Source of the DNA: Flavobacterium fryxellicola
GTDB lineage: Bacteria; Bacteroidota; Bacteroidia; Flavobacteriales; Flavobacteriaceae
Length of the DNA: 64,000 nt
Assembly (NCBI RefSeq): GCF_900143245.1
Contig: NZ_FRDK01000001.1
Location: 496,001 to 560,000, forward strand
Direction of reading: 5' to 3'
How positions within the stretch are numbered: the stretch's first letter is position 1; every line of letters begins with the position of its first letter. The notes under the pieces are model-generated. The model worked only from the letters and a program-made list of their open reading frames with translations, had not been told where the DNA came from and made no database searches. Below, piece after piece: positions 18,147 through 27,110 of the stretch. Both the position numbers and the translations under genes were made by a program.

Positions 18147-19421
18147 ATGATAATTTTACTACTGGGTTCGGGCGGAAGAGAACATGCTTTTGCATGGAAA
18201 ATGATTCAAAGTCCGCAATGTGACACACTTTTTGTAGCGCCAGGAAATGCTGGTACGGCTTCTATAGCGACTAATGTTGCGATGAGTCCAACCGATTTTG
18301 AGGCTATAAAAACGTTTGTAATTCAGGAAAAAGTGGACATGGTTGTGGTAGGACCGGAGGATCCTTTGGTAAAAGGGATCTATGACTTTTTTCTAAATGA
18401 TCCAGCCTTAAATCATGTACCAGTTATTGGTCCGTCAAAAATAGGTGCTCAATTAGAAGGTAGTAAAGAATTTGCCAAAGAATTTTTAATAAAACACAAT
18501 ATTCCAACGGCTGCTTACGATAGTTTCACTGCTGAAACGGTCGAAAAAGGCTGTAAATTCTTGGAAACATTGCAACCACCGTATGTGTTGAAAGCAGATG
18601 GTTTAGCTGCCGGAAAAGGAGTGCTTATTATTCAGGATTTGGCAGAAGCTAAAGAAGAATTACGGAACATGTTAGTACATCAGAAATTTGGTGCTGCGAG
18701 TTCTAAAGTTGTAATCGAAGAATTTCTTGACGGTATAGAATTAAGTTGTTTTGTTCTGACTGACGGGAAAAACTACAAAATATTACCTACGGCAAAAGAT
18801 TACAAGCGCATTGGTGAAGGTGATACAGGATTGAATACAGGCGGAATGGGAGCCGTTTCTCCAGTTCCTTATGTTGATGCCGTTTTGATGGAAAAAATAG
18901 AAACGCGCATTGTAAAACCCACTATTGAAGGTTTTCAAAAAGACGGAATTTCCTATAAGGGATTTGTTTTTATTGGTTTGATTAATGTCAATAATGAACC
19001 CATCGTAATTGAATATAATGTAAGAATGGGCGATCCGGAAACGGAAGTCGTGATTCCTAGATTGAAAACAGATTTAGTCGAATTGTTTTTGGCTGTAGCC
19101 AATGATAAACTGGATGAAATCACATTAGAAATTGACCAAAGAAGCGCCACTACAATTATGGTCGTTTCTGGAGGTTATCCAGAGCATTTCGAAAAAGGAA
19201 AAGTAATTTCTGGATTAGAAACTATTGAAGATTCGATTGTTTTCCATGCCGGAACCAAACTGGATAACGGAACGGTAGTGTCAAATGGCGGAAGGGTTTT
19301 AGCGGTAACGTCCTATGGAAATGATTTTGAAGAGGCCATAAAAAAATCTTACCAAAACATAGCTAAGCTAAATTTTGATAAGATGTATTTTAGAAAAGAT
19401 ATTGGAAACGACCTTAAATAA
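18147..19421 (+). CDS. purD: Phosphoribosylamine--glycine ligase (GARS) PurD
   Basis: This enzyme catalyses the ATP-dependent ligation of glycine to phosphoribosylamine in purine synthesis. MIILLLGSGGREHAFAWKM is the conserved N-terminus; GPSKIGAQLEGSKEFAKEF, KADGLAAGKGV (ATP-grasp), TGGMGAVSP and EYNVRMGDPETE are all present. The length of 424 aa is standard. It is a stand-alone purD, divergent from higBA and convergent with the small membrane protein at 19462, separated from it by a GC-rich hairpin. Confidence 0.98.
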   Translation: MIILLLGSGGREHAFAWKMIQSPQCDTLFVAPGNAGTASIATNVAMSPTDFEAIKTFVIQEKVDMVVVGPEDPLVKGIYDFFLNDPALNHVPVIGPSKIGAQLEGSKEFAKEFLIKHNIPTAAYDSFTAETVEKGCKFLETLQPPYVLKADGLAAGKGVLIIQDLAEAKEELRNMLVHQKFGAASSKVVIEEFLDGIELSCFVLTDGKNYKILPTAKDYKRIGEGDTGLNTGGMGAVSPVPYVDAVLMEKIETRIVKPTIEGFQKDGISYKGFVFIGLINVNNEPIVIEYNVRMGDPETEVVIPRLKTDLVELFLAVANDKLDEITLEIDQRSATTIMVVSGGYPEHFEKGKVISGLETIEDSIVFHAGTKLDNGTVVSNGGRVLAVTSYGNDFEEAIKKSYQNIAKLNFDKMYFRKDIGNDLK

Positions 19422-19439
19422 TGTAAGCACCTTTTTATT

Positions 19440-19460
19440 CCCCCTCGGGGGTTAGGGGGC
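19440..19460. terminator. GC-rich hairpin between convergent genes
   Basis: CCCCC-TC-GGGGG followed by TTAGGGGGC forms a stable hairpin in the 40-bp spacer between purD (+) and the convergent minus-strand gene. A T-rich stretch flanks both sides, so it could terminate both transcripts. The string CCCCCTAACCCCCGAGGGGG also resembles a dispersed Bacteroidota intergenic repeat. Confidence 0.5.
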
Positions 19461-19461
19461 T

Positions 19462-19692
19462 TTATTTTAAGAAAGAGTGAGCGGTAGTATCTTGCTTCTC
19501 TGTTCCAGCGTCTTCAAAAATTTTCAATTGTTTGATCCAATACACCATGGCAGAGGCACAAATAATCATGAAAATCCAGTTGATTGTATTAGCAACAAAC
19601 CAAGAAGATAGCTCCAATGAGCGTAAAAAGTCTAGAGGAGCAAATAAAATATTTACAAATAAGTATTCTATTCCTTCGAAAAATGCTTTCAT
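19462..19692 (-). CDS. Small conserved membrane protein (DUF6341-like)
   Basis: A 76-residue protein with two hydrophobic segments (about residues 8-24 and 32-52) and a polar tail (QLKIFEDAGTEKQDT). Its place between purD and upp, beside a DUF6427-like membrane gene, matches a conserved flavobacterial neighbourhood where small proteins of this kind are annotated DUF6341. The function is unknown. Confidence 0.7.
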   Translation of the reverse strand: MKAFFEGIEYLFVNILFAPLDFLRSLELSSWFVANTINWIFMIICASAMVYWIKQLKIFEDAGTEKQDTTAHSFLK

Positions 19693-19835
19693 AATGTATA
19701 AAATTAATTTTATTAATTGTTTTTGAGGAACTCTGGGAAGTAAAAAGACTTATTTAAAAGAATCTTTTTGAACTTGCACGGTTTACTTTTTAAACAAGTA
19801 TTATATTTACGAACACAAAAGTATAAAATATCCTT

Positions 19836-20765
19836 ATGATAACAAGCGTTTTTAGAAAATCTACACCATTAAATTTTTCATTGGTCGTAATTTTAATGCT
19901 GATTTTCTTTTTACTGTTTCAAATTCAAGATTTGTCTTGGACCAACTCCTTTTTATTATTGTTAAAAAAGGGTGGATTGTTGTGTCTTTTATTGGCTTCC
20001 ATTTTCATTACAGATTTTGTAGCTAAGAAGAACGGATTGAGTAAAGACAGTACCTACACGATCTTTTTTTATTTTTTATTGTTGCTTTTTTTTCCATCCG
20101 TATTGGATAATTTAAGCCTGATTTTGTCTAATTTCTTTATTCTATTAGCACTACGCCGATTGATTTCGTTACAATCTTTGAAAGCGTCCAAAGAAAAAAT
20201 ATTTGATGCTTCCTTATGGATTTTTCTGGCAACATTATTTCATTTCTGGAGTATAATTTTTATTGTGTTGGTTTTTATATCTATAATTTTCCATGTTTCC
20301 AGAGATTATAGAAACTGGATACTGCCCTTTATTGCTTTTTTTATTACTTCAATTATTTTCTTGGTGTATAGTACAGTTTTCAATGTTAATGTAGTGGAAT
20401 ACATATCTAAAAGTGTGACAACGAACTTTAGCATTGATTATTTTACCAGTAATTATCAAAATGCGGCCTTGTCAATCTATGCTACAATCGCTTTGTTTTT
20501 TCTAGTTTCCATGTTTGCCACATTATCAGGCAGGCCGCAACTATTGCATACTTCTTTCAAAAAAATCATTGCTTCTTTTTTTATTGGAGTACTTATTTTC
20601 CTGATTTCATCTAATAAAAGCAATGACCTGCTAATTTTTACGGTTGCGCCTTTAGCAATAATGGCAACTAGTTATATCGAAATACCACAGCTTAAATTGA
20701 AGCAAGAGATGGTACTTTCGGTGCTTATTATCTGCAGTTTATTCACCTTTTTTAGCCAGTTATAG
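19836..20765 (+). CDS. Polytopic membrane protein (DUF6427-like)
   Basis: A 309-residue protein with about nine to ten hydrophobic helices and almost no soluble domain. MITSVFRKSTPLNFSLV at the N-terminus and the position directly convergent with upp match the DUF6427 family of Flavobacteriia as I remember it. No function can be assigned. Its 3' end overlaps the upp stop by 6 bp tail to tail. Confidence 0.75.
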   Translation: MITSVFRKSTPLNFSLVVILMLIFFLLFQIQDLSWTNSFLLLLKKGGLLCLLLASIFITDFVAKKNGLSKDSTYTIFFYFLLLLFFPSVLDNLSLILSNFFILLALRRLISLQSLKASKEKIFDASLWIFLATLFHFWSIIFIVLVFISIIFHVSRDYRNWILPFIAFFITSIIFLVYSTVFNVNVVEYISKSVTTNFSIDYFTSNYQNAALSIYATIALFFLVSMFATLSGRPQLLHTSFKKIIASFFIGVLIFLISSNKSNDLLIFTVAPLAIMATSYIEIPQLKLKQEMVLSVLIICSLFTFFSQL

Positions 20766-21413
20766 CTTATTGCCATAGGCAAGATCACCTGCATCACCTA
20801 ATCCTGGAACGATATAACGGTGTTCATTTAATTTTTCGTCTAAGGAAGCCACCCAAAGATGACAGTGTTCTGGCAAATGTTCCTCAAGATAAGCAATTCC
20901 CTCTGGCGCGGCAATCACAACTGCAATGTGAATTTCTTTTGGTGTCCCATTTTCCATTAATTTATTATAAACAGCAACGATGGATTGACCTGTGGCAAGC
21001 ATCGGATCTACCAGTAATAAATTTTTCCCATTGATGTCAGCGATGGCTTGGTATTGAACTAAAATATCAAAGTAATCATCCTGATTAGGATGGTGTCTGA
21101 AGGCAGAGACAAAGCCGTTTTCAGCATTGTCAAAATAATTCAAAAAACCTAGATGCAAGGGCAAGCCAGCCCGTAAAACAGAACATAAAACCAATTGATC
21201 CTTAATCTCGGTTGTTTGTTTTATGCCCAATGGTGTTTGGATTTCAATCGTTTTATAATGCAATTGTTTACTTAACTCGTATGCCATTATCTCGCCAATA
21301 CGCTCAATATTTCTTCTAAAACGCATGCTGTCCTTATGAATAGTTATATTCCGTATTTGACCTAGAAAATGATTTAGGACGCTATTTCCTTCTGATAAAT
21401 AATGAATTTGCAT
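20760..21413 (-). CDS. upp: Uracil phosphoribosyltransferase Upp
   Basis: This enzyme salvages uracil to UMP using PRPP. The PRPP-binding motif LLLVDPMLATGQS (about residues 132-144) is clear, with CSVLRAGLPLHLG upstream and the C-terminal VPGLGDAGDLAYG. The length of 217 aa is normal. The start lies 86 bp from the divergent DUF4254 gene. Confidence 0.97.
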   Translation of the reverse strand: MQIHYLSEGNSVLNHFLGQIRNITIHKDSMRFRRNIERIGEIMAYELSKQLHYKTIEIQTPLGIKQTTEIKDQLVLCSVLRAGLPLHLGFLNYFDNAENGFVSAFRHHPNQDDYFDILVQYQAIADINGKNLLLVDPMLATGQSIVAVYNKLMENGTPKEIHIAVVIAAPEGIAYLEEHLPEHCHLWVASLDEKLNEHRYIVPGLGDAGDLAYGNKL

Positions 21414-21472
21414 GTTTTTATATTTGTAATTAAACTTCTAGTTATTTTTATATGGTATAAAAGTATAAAAAG

Positions 21473-21480
21473 TATCTTTG
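21473..21480 (+). promoter_or_regulatory. Candidate -7 box (TATCTTTG) for the DUF4254 gene
   Basis: TATCTTTG fits TAnnTTTG and lies 20 bp upstream of the ATG at 21500, in the divergent spacer with upp. Confidence 0.45.
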
Positions 21481-21499
21481 TCTTTTAATATATAAAGAT

Positions 21500-22105
21500 A
21501 TGTTTTCAAAATTAGCTTACTCCGTATTTGAACAAAGCATCAAAGATTATCATCAGTTTGATAACGTTGATCAGCCTATTAATAATCCTTTTCCAAAGGA
21601 TAAATTTGAACATTTGTTGTACCACAAAAACTGGATTGATACGGTTCAATGGCATTTTGAGGATATTATCCGTGATCCAAATATTGATCCTGTTGCTGCT
21701 TTGACCTTAAAAAGAAGGATTGATGCTTCTAATCAAGAACGTACGGATATGGTGGAATATATTGACAGTTATTTTCTTCAAAAACACAGTCATGTGAAAG
21801 TAAAAGACAATGCGAAAATTAATTCTGAAAGTCCGGCTTGGGCCTTTGACCGATTGTCAATTTTAGCTTTGAAAATTTATCACATGAAGGAAGAAGCCAA
21901 TCGTAATGAAGCTTCCCAAGATCACAGAGATAAATGTCAAGCAAAATTGAATATTTTATTAGAACAAAGATCTGATTTGTCAACCGCAATAGATGATTTG
22001 TTAACAGACATCGGAAACGGTGATAAATTCATGAAAGTGTACAAGCAAATGAAAATGTACAACGATGATGATCTGAATCCTGTTTTGTATCAGAATAAAA
22101 AATAA
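21500..22105 (+). CDS. DUF4254 domain protein
   Basis: A 201-residue soluble protein. The HLLYHKNWIDTVQWHFEDIIRDPNI and LKRRIDASNQERTDMVEYID segments match DUF4254, a conserved Bacteroidota family often next to glycosyltransferase 9 genes. Here the GT9 gene lies about 1.95 kb downstream, separated by an AlbA_2/HATPase gene that looks inserted between them. The biochemical role is unknown. Confidence 0.88.
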   Translation: MFSKLAYSVFEQSIKDYHQFDNVDQPINNPFPKDKFEHLLYHKNWIDTVQWHFEDIIRDPNIDPVAALTLKRRIDASNQERTDMVEYIDSYFLQKHSHVKVKDNAKINSESPAWAFDRLSILALKIYHMKEEANRNEASQDHRDKCQAKLNILLEQRSDLSTAIDDLLTDIGNGDKFMKVYKQMKMYNDDDLNPVLYQNKK

Positions 22106-22126
22106 TTTTTAGAATTGAATTTGTCT

Positions 22127-23905
22127 ATGATAACAATTGATATTTTAAAAAAACTCAAAGAGTCAGAAGACAAAGTTGAATTTAAAAAAGGTGAAGGAGG
22201 TAATATATCCTACGATGGCGGTTCTAAACCTAAACCAAGTGATAGGAGAAGGTGTATTTTAGGATATGTTACTGCTTTTTGTAATGAAGGAGGCGGTTAT
22301 TTAGTTATTGGAATGAGTGATAATTATCCTCATGAAGTAATTGGTACAAAACAAAATCTAGGTGCTGTTGGGGAGTTAGAAAGTAAAATATATGCTGACA
22401 CGGGTATTAGACCAAAATTATATGAACTTTACGAAAACCAAAAAAGAGTATTGGTTGTTGAAGTTCCTTGCCGTCCAGCTGGAAAAGTTTTTAAATTTGA
22501 AGATGTTGCTTTAATGAGGGTGGGTGAAGAATTAAAGCCTATGTCTGATGAAGTTTATTTAAAAATTATTCAAGAACAAGAGCCTGATTTTTCACAACAA
22601 ATATGTGAAGGCTTAACTATTTCTGAATTAGATGATCGCGCTATATTTTTACTAAAAGATAAATATTCAATAAAACAAAATAATCCAAAGTTCAGATTAT
22701 TACCAAACGAGCAAATTCTTTCTGATTTAGAGCTTTATAAAAAAGGAAAACTAACGAATGCAGCACTAATTCTTTTGGCAAAAAAAGAAATTCTACAAAA
22801 AAGACTACCGCAGTCTAAAGTAATGTTGGAATTTAGGAATTCTGAAAGCCAAATACCTTTTGATAACAGAATAGAATTCGTTGAACCTTTTTTTCTTTTG
22901 ATAGATGATCTTTGGAAGACTATTAATATAAGAAACGGTAGTGTACCCATTCAAGATGGAGCATACATTTTTAATATTTCCTATTTTAATGAAGAAGTTA
23001 TTAGAGAATCTGTAAATAATGCAATAACTCACAGAGATTATAGAAGAAGTTCAGAAATTGTCATTAAACAGTTCCCACAAAGACTCGATGTGATTAATGC
23101 AGGAGGATTTCCTGTGGGGGTAACTTTAGAAAATTTGATCAAAACACCAAGCACGCCTAGAAATCGATTATTAGCCGAGATTTTACAAAAAACTGGAATT
23201 GTTGAACGTTCAGGTCAAGGAGTTGATAAAATTTACTTTAATACACTTTCTGAGGGAAAGGCTGAGCCAGATTATTCGAAGTCAGATAATTTTCATGTCA
23301 ATTTAAAATTATCGGCAGTTATTGAGGATCGTGCTTTTGCTCTATTTATAGACCAAGTTCAGAAAGAATTACCTGAAAACGAAAAATTATCTGTTTTGGA
23401 GATAATTACACTGAATAATATTAAAAAAAATTGTCCTAAAAAAGATTTAGATTCAGAACAGGTAAGTAAGTTGTTGGATAAAAAGTTAATTGAAAAAAAA
23501 GGTAAAACAAATGCTGTTTTTTATATTTTATCTAAAAATTATTTTGATTTTACGGATGAAAAAGCAAAATATTATAATCTTCAAGAAATCGATGATAATC
23601 AGGTATTAAATACTATTTTATCTTTTTTATCCAAAGAAGAAATAGCTAAAATGAAAGATTTTGTAGGGCTTTTTGAAGATAAATTATCTAGAAGACAAGT
23701 TCGATTTAGAGTAGATAAATTAGTTTCGAATAAAATATTAGAGCAGCAAGGAGAAGGCTCTACTTCAATCTATAAGTTAAGTGATGATTATATTAAGCAG
23801 ATTGAAGTATTGTCAGAAGCTTTACATATTGGAATGAAGGAAATGGAGAAGAAACAAAATCCGCAGAATCAAATGTCCAAAGAAAGGCCAAAGAAAAAGG
23901 AGTGA
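22127..23905 (+). CDS. AlbA_2 (Schlafen-like) DNA-binding / HATPase_c_4 protein
   Basis: A 592-residue protein. The N-terminal AlbA_2 domain (about residues 5-130) shows ESEDKVEFKKGEGG, GYVTAFCNEGGGYLVIGM and VEVPCRPAGKVFKF. A central RecG-C/HATPase_c_4 region has ESVNNAITHRDYRRSSEIVI and KTGIVERSGQGVDKIYF. The last ~170 residues look like winged-helix repeats. Such proteins are regulators or accessory factors, some in defence islands. The codon usage is AT-rich and the gene interrupts the DUF4254-GT9 pair, suggesting acquisition. ATG 22127 is used; an upstream TTG (22115) is possible. Confidence 0.85.
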   Translation: MITIDILKKLKESEDKVEFKKGEGGNISYDGGSKPKPSDRRRCILGYVTAFCNEGGGYLVIGMSDNYPHEVIGTKQNLGAVGELESKIYADTGIRPKLYELYENQKRVLVVEVPCRPAGKVFKFEDVALMRVGEELKPMSDEVYLKIIQEQEPDFSQQICEGLTISELDDRAIFLLKDKYSIKQNNPKFRLLPNEQILSDLELYKKGKLTNAALILLAKKEILQKRLPQSKVMLEFRNSESQIPFDNRIEFVEPFFLLIDDLWKTINIRNGSVPIQDGAYIFNISYFNEEVIRESVNNAITHRDYRRSSEIVIKQFPQRLDVINAGGFPVGVTLENLIKTPSTPRNRLLAEILQKTGIVERSGQGVDKIYFNTLSEGKAEPDYSKSDNFHVNLKLSAVIEDRAFALFIDQVQKELPENEKLSVLEIITLNNIKKNCPKKDLDSEQVSKLLDKKLIEKKGKTNAVFYILSKNYFDFTDEKAKYYNLQEIDDNQVLNTILSFLSKEEIAKMKDFVGLFEDKLSRRQVRFRVDKLVSNKILEQQGEGSTSIYKLSDDYIKQIEVLSEALHIGMKEMEKKQNPQNQMSKERPKKKE

Positions 23906-23982
23906 ATTGTTAAAAACTAAAGCTGTTTGTTAATAAGTATTATTCTAACCTCTTTATTTACAGTGTTTTTTTTTAATATGAA

Positions 23983-24004
23983 ATGGCCAAAGAATGGCCA
24001 AAGA
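23983..24004. repeat. 11-bp direct repeat, two copies
   Basis: ATGGCCAAAGA occurs twice back to back, followed by a third partial copy (ATGCCA). A diverged version is seen in the 3' end of the preceding gene (ATGTCCAAAGAAAGGCCAAA), so slippage or duplication of that gene end is likely. Confidence 0.4.
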
Positions 24005-24056
24005 ATGCCACATTTTATAATTTTTCGCCAAATTTCTAAATATTAAGATCTAAAAT

Positions 24057-25094
24057 TTGAATCCGAAACACAAACACATAGCCATCATGAGACTTTCCGC
24101 AATGGGAGATGTCGCCATGACGGTTCCTGTTTTACGCGCTTTTGTCAATCAGTATCCAGAGGTGAAAATCACCGTTATTTCTAGGCCTTTCTTTAAACCT
24201 TTTTTTGATTCTATCCCCTCAGTTACTTTTTTTGCTTTCGATGAAAAAGGGAGGCACAAAGGATTTAGTGGATTGTTGCGTTTGTTCCAAGATTTAAACG
24301 GACTTTCTATCGATGCTTTTGCCGATTTACACAATGTTTTGCGGTCTAAAATTATCAGATCGCTTTTTGCCTTGAGCGGAAAAAAAGTTGCCGCGGTCGA
24401 TAAAGGGCGTCAAGGTAAAAAAGAACTCACTCGTGCCGAAAATAAAGTGTTTCAGCAATTGCCCACTATGTTTGAAAGACAGGCAAAAGTTTTTGAAAAG
24501 CTGGGATTTCCAGTAGATTTATCCCATCCTAAATTTCCTCAAAAAGCAGTTTTAAACCCAGAGATTTTAAGCCTAAGTGGATTTCCAAATCAAAAATTAA
24601 TAGGCATTGCTCCTTTTGCACAATACGAAGCTAAGGCGTATCCAGTAGATTTAATGCACAAAGTGATTGATCAATTAGCTGGAAATAATTCCTATACCAT
24701 TTTACTATTTGGTGGTGGAAAAAAAGAAATCGAAATTTTAGATACGCTTGCTAAAGCTCGTAAAAATGTTGTAAATGTAGCCGGAAAAATCAAACTGCAG
24801 CAGGAATTACAGCTGATTAGCAATCTGGATGTCATGCTTTCAATGGACTCTGGAAACGCCCATATTGCTGCCATGTTTGGTGTAAAGGTGATTACACTTT
24901 GGGGTGCTACACATCCATTCGCGGGATTTATGCCTTTCAATCAACCGATGGAAAACGCTTTGGTTTCAAATAGAAATCAGTTCCCGAAATTACCTACCTC
25001 TGTTTACGGAAATAAAGAAATAGAAGGATATGAGGAAGCGATGAGAACTATTTTACCAGAACAAATAGTATTAAAAATCCAGTCAATGTTGTAG
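24057..25094 (+). CDS. Family 9 glycosyltransferase (heptosyltransferase-like)
   Basis: A 345-residue GT-B enzyme. HIAIMRLSAMGDVAMTVPVLRAF is the heptosyltransferase-type N-terminal strand and loop; IGIAPFAQYEAKAYPVD and the SMDSGNAHIAAMFGVKVITLWGATHP donor-binding block are diagnostic. It would act in LPS core or lipid-linked glycan assembly. A stop lies at 24051-24053, so the TTG at 24057 is the only start that keeps the first beta strand; the next ATG (24087) would cut it off. Confidence 0.93.
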   Translation: MNPKHKHIAIMRLSAMGDVAMTVPVLRAFVNQYPEVKITVISRPFFKPFFDSIPSVTFFAFDEKGRHKGFSGLLRLFQDLNGLSIDAFADLHNVLRSKIIRSLFALSGKKVAAVDKGRQGKKELTRAENKVFQQLPTMFERQAKVFEKLGFPVDLSHPKFPQKAVLNPEILSLSGFPNQKLIGIAPFAQYEAKAYPVDLMHKVIDQLAGNNSYTILLFGGGKKEIEILDTLAKARKNVVNVAGKIKLQQELQLISNLDVMLSMDSGNAHIAAMFGVKVITLWGATHPFAGFMPFNQPMENALVSNRNQFPKLPTSVYGNKEIEGYEEAMRTILPEQIVLKIQSML

Positions 25095-25142
25095 ATGTGT
25101 AGTTTTTTACAACTTTATATAATGTGAATTCTATTGTTAGAT

Positions 25143-25451
25143 TCAAAGCCAAATTCCATTTTCTCTACATCTTACAATCAAAAAACGCTTTAAATTAGAA
25201 ATTGATGCTTCAAAATCAGGTTGTTCAAGTCCAAAACGTAGAAATTCTTTTTGTTGTTTTTCGGTTTCTTCACATGCTTTGATAATTTCTTTGAGTATAT
25301 CAAGCATAATCAATTGTTTGTTGTCGTTTTGTTGGAACTTCAAATCAACCAATTCATCTTGTAGTTTTTCGCAATAATCTAAAAGTTGTTCGACTTCTAT
25401 TTCTTCCAAAAGATGCGGTTTGTTTTTAAAAAGTTCGCGAGGTTTTTTCAT
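25143..25451 (-). CDS. Small helical hypothetical protein
   Basis: A 102-residue, charged, mostly helical protein (MKKPRELFKNKPHLLEEIEVEQLLDYCEKLQDEL). I do not recognise the family. ATG 25451 is chosen over a TTG at 25481. It is minus-strand, convergent with the GT9 gene and downstream of the ferredoxin-reductase-like gene, with about 100 bp between them. Confidence 0.65.
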   Translation of the reverse strand: MKKPRELFKNKPHLLEEIEVEQLLDYCEKLQDELVDLKFQQNDNKQLIMLDILKEIIKACEETEKQQKEFLRFGLEQPDFEASISNLKRFLIVRCRENGIWL

Positions 25452-25553
25452 AGGATTTGATTTCAAAATTAAAAATTCCAAGTTGGATATTCAAAATTAA
25501 AAAGGTTGAATATCCAACTTGGAACTTAGAACACAAAATGAATTCAGGGAAAC

Positions 25554-26606
25554 CTATACATCATCATAATCTACATAAATCGACTCTGATGTTGGATGCG
25601 CTTGACAGGTAAGAATCAAACCTTCGGCGATTTCTTTATCGGTTAAAATCGAATTTTTAGTCATTTCGGCTGTTCCAGACGTAACTCGAGCCAGACAGCT
25701 GCTGCATATTCCGCCTTGGCAAGAATAAGGAGCATCAATACCTTGTTTTAAAGCAGCATCCAGAACGGTTTGTTTTTGAGACATTTCAAAAGTGGTTTCT
25801 TCATCATCGACCATAATGGTGATTTTAGAATGTCCACCTAATGATTTTTCTATTTGATTTTCTTTTGTAGAAGCAGCAAACAATTCAAAATTAATGTTAG
25901 ATTCTTTAACGTTATGTTCCTTTAAAACGCCAGTAACCAGATTAATCATTTCCTCAGGACCGCACAAATAGAATTTATCAAATGCTAGCTCTTTGTGTTT
26001 GTTATTCAAAACAAAATTTACTGTTGATTTCTCGATGCGTCCAAATAAGGCAGTATCTACTTTGGTTTGACTATAAACATAATGCACAAAAAGGCGACCC
26101 ACATAGTGCAATTGTAAATCGTGTAATTCTTGTTGAAAGATCGTTTCTTCGGGAGTTTTGTTACCATAAACCAATACAAAAGAACTTTTAGGTTCGTTTT
26201 TTAATACTGATTTTAAGATGGACATTACTGGAGTAATTCCACTTCCAGCTACAAAAGCGGCATAATTTTTTTGACGCTCTGCTTGTGGATCAAAGGTAAA
26301 TTTTCCTTCTGGTGTTCCTACTTCTAATGCATCACCAACTTTAAGTTTTGTGTTTGCAAACTGAGAAAAAGCCCCGTTTTTTACATATTTTACTGCAATT
26401 CGCAATTCACCGCTATCGGGCGAAGAACAAATCGAATAGGCGCGACGAATTTCTTCACCATCAAGCGTTAATCTCAAATTTAAGTATTGGCCTGCAATAA
26501 ATGCATAGTTGGCTTTTAATTCTTGAGGAACGTTAAAAAGTATGGAAACAGCATCTTTGGTTTCGCGTTTTACTTCTTTTATAATTAATTTTAAAAAGGA
26601 TGACAT
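25554..26606 (-). CDS. Ferredoxin-NADP reductase family flavoprotein with C-terminal 2Fe-2S domain (PaaE-like)
   Basis: A 350-residue three-domain electron-transfer protein. The FAD-binding barrel has RRAYSICSSP, the NAD(P)-binding domain has FVAGSGITPVMSILKSV and FYLCGPEEMI, and the C-terminal plant-type [2Fe-2S] domain has YSCQGGICSSCLARV with the fourth Cys in LTCQAHP. It resembles PaaE and related oxygenase reductases. No oxygenase or paa genes are nearby, so the partner is unknown; in Flavobacteriia this is often a stand-alone gene. Confidence 0.92.
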   Translation of the reverse strand: MSSFLKLIIKEVKRETKDAVSILFNVPQELKANYAFIAGQYLNLRLTLDGEEIRRAYSICSSPDSGELRIAVKYVKNGAFSQFANTKLKVGDALEVGTPEGKFTFDPQAERQKNYAAFVAGSGITPVMSILKSVLKNEPKSSFVLVYGNKTPEETIFQQELHDLQLHYVGRLFVHYVYSQTKVDTALFGRIEKSTVNFVLNNKHKELAFDKFYLCGPEEMINLVTGVLKEHNVKESNINFELFAASTKENQIEKSLGGHSKITIMVDDEETTFEMSQKQTVLDAALKQGIDAPYSCQGGICSSCLARVTSGTAEMTKNSILTDKEIAEGLILTCQAHPTSESIYVDYDDV

Positions 26607-26729
26607 CTGATTATTTTTTTACAAAGATAGGAAACACATTAGGTTTCTAAAAAAATAAAAAGAGCGAAATTTACATACCTAATGAAGTTATGTATAAGAA
26701 TCTTATGTATATTTGTGTATCAATAGGAG

Positions 26730-26752
26730 ATTGCTTCGTGTCTCGCAATGAC
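26730..26752. repeat. Dispersed palindrome-like repeat (GATTGCTTCG...CGCAATGAC type)
   Basis: GATTGCTTCGTG-TCTCGCAATGA is one half of the widespread CATTGCGAGGAACGAAGCAATC-type intergenic repeat that I know from many bacterial genomes. Here it forms the 5' leader just before the PadR start. Confidence 0.45.
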
Positions 26753-26758
26753 AAAACC

Positions 26759-27100
26759 ATGAAAAATTCACAATTATATAAGGGAAGTCTTAATACCATC
26801 ATCATGAAATTGCTAGAGGAAAACGGCAAAATGTATGGATACGAAATCACCCAAAAAGTAAAAGCGATCACGCTAGGTGAACTTAATATTACAGAGGGCG
26901 CGCTGTATCCAGCCTTGCATAAACTAGAAGCCGAAGGCATACTAGACGTGGAAATGGAGAAAGTAGACAACCGCATGCGCAAATATTACAAACTCACGGA
27001 AAAAGGAACCACTGAAACCGTAAACCGATTATCAGAACTAGAAGATTTCATACGTAACATGCAAAGTTTAGTAAGCCCAAAACCGAATTTAGAATTTTAA
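26759..27100 (+). CDS. PadR family transcriptional regulator
   Basis: A 113-residue winged-helix repressor. QLYKGSLNTIIMKLLEENGKMYGYEI and LTEGALYPALHKLEAEGIL-like blocks (here NITEGALYPALHKLEAEGIL) are the PadR DNA-binding core, with a C-terminal dimerisation helix. ATG 26759 gives the canonical start; the upstream extension is the repeat element at 26730. It heads a co-directional set of membrane proteins and an ABC transporter, the usual arrangement in which PadR represses membrane or efflux genes downstream. Confidence 0.94.
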   Translation: MKNSQLYKGSLNTIIMKLLEENGKMYGYEITQKVKAITLGELNITEGALYPALHKLEAEGILDVEMEKVDNRMRKYYKLTEKGTTETVNRLSELEDFIRNMQSLVSPKPNLEF

Positions 27101-27110
27101 TTTTTTTACG

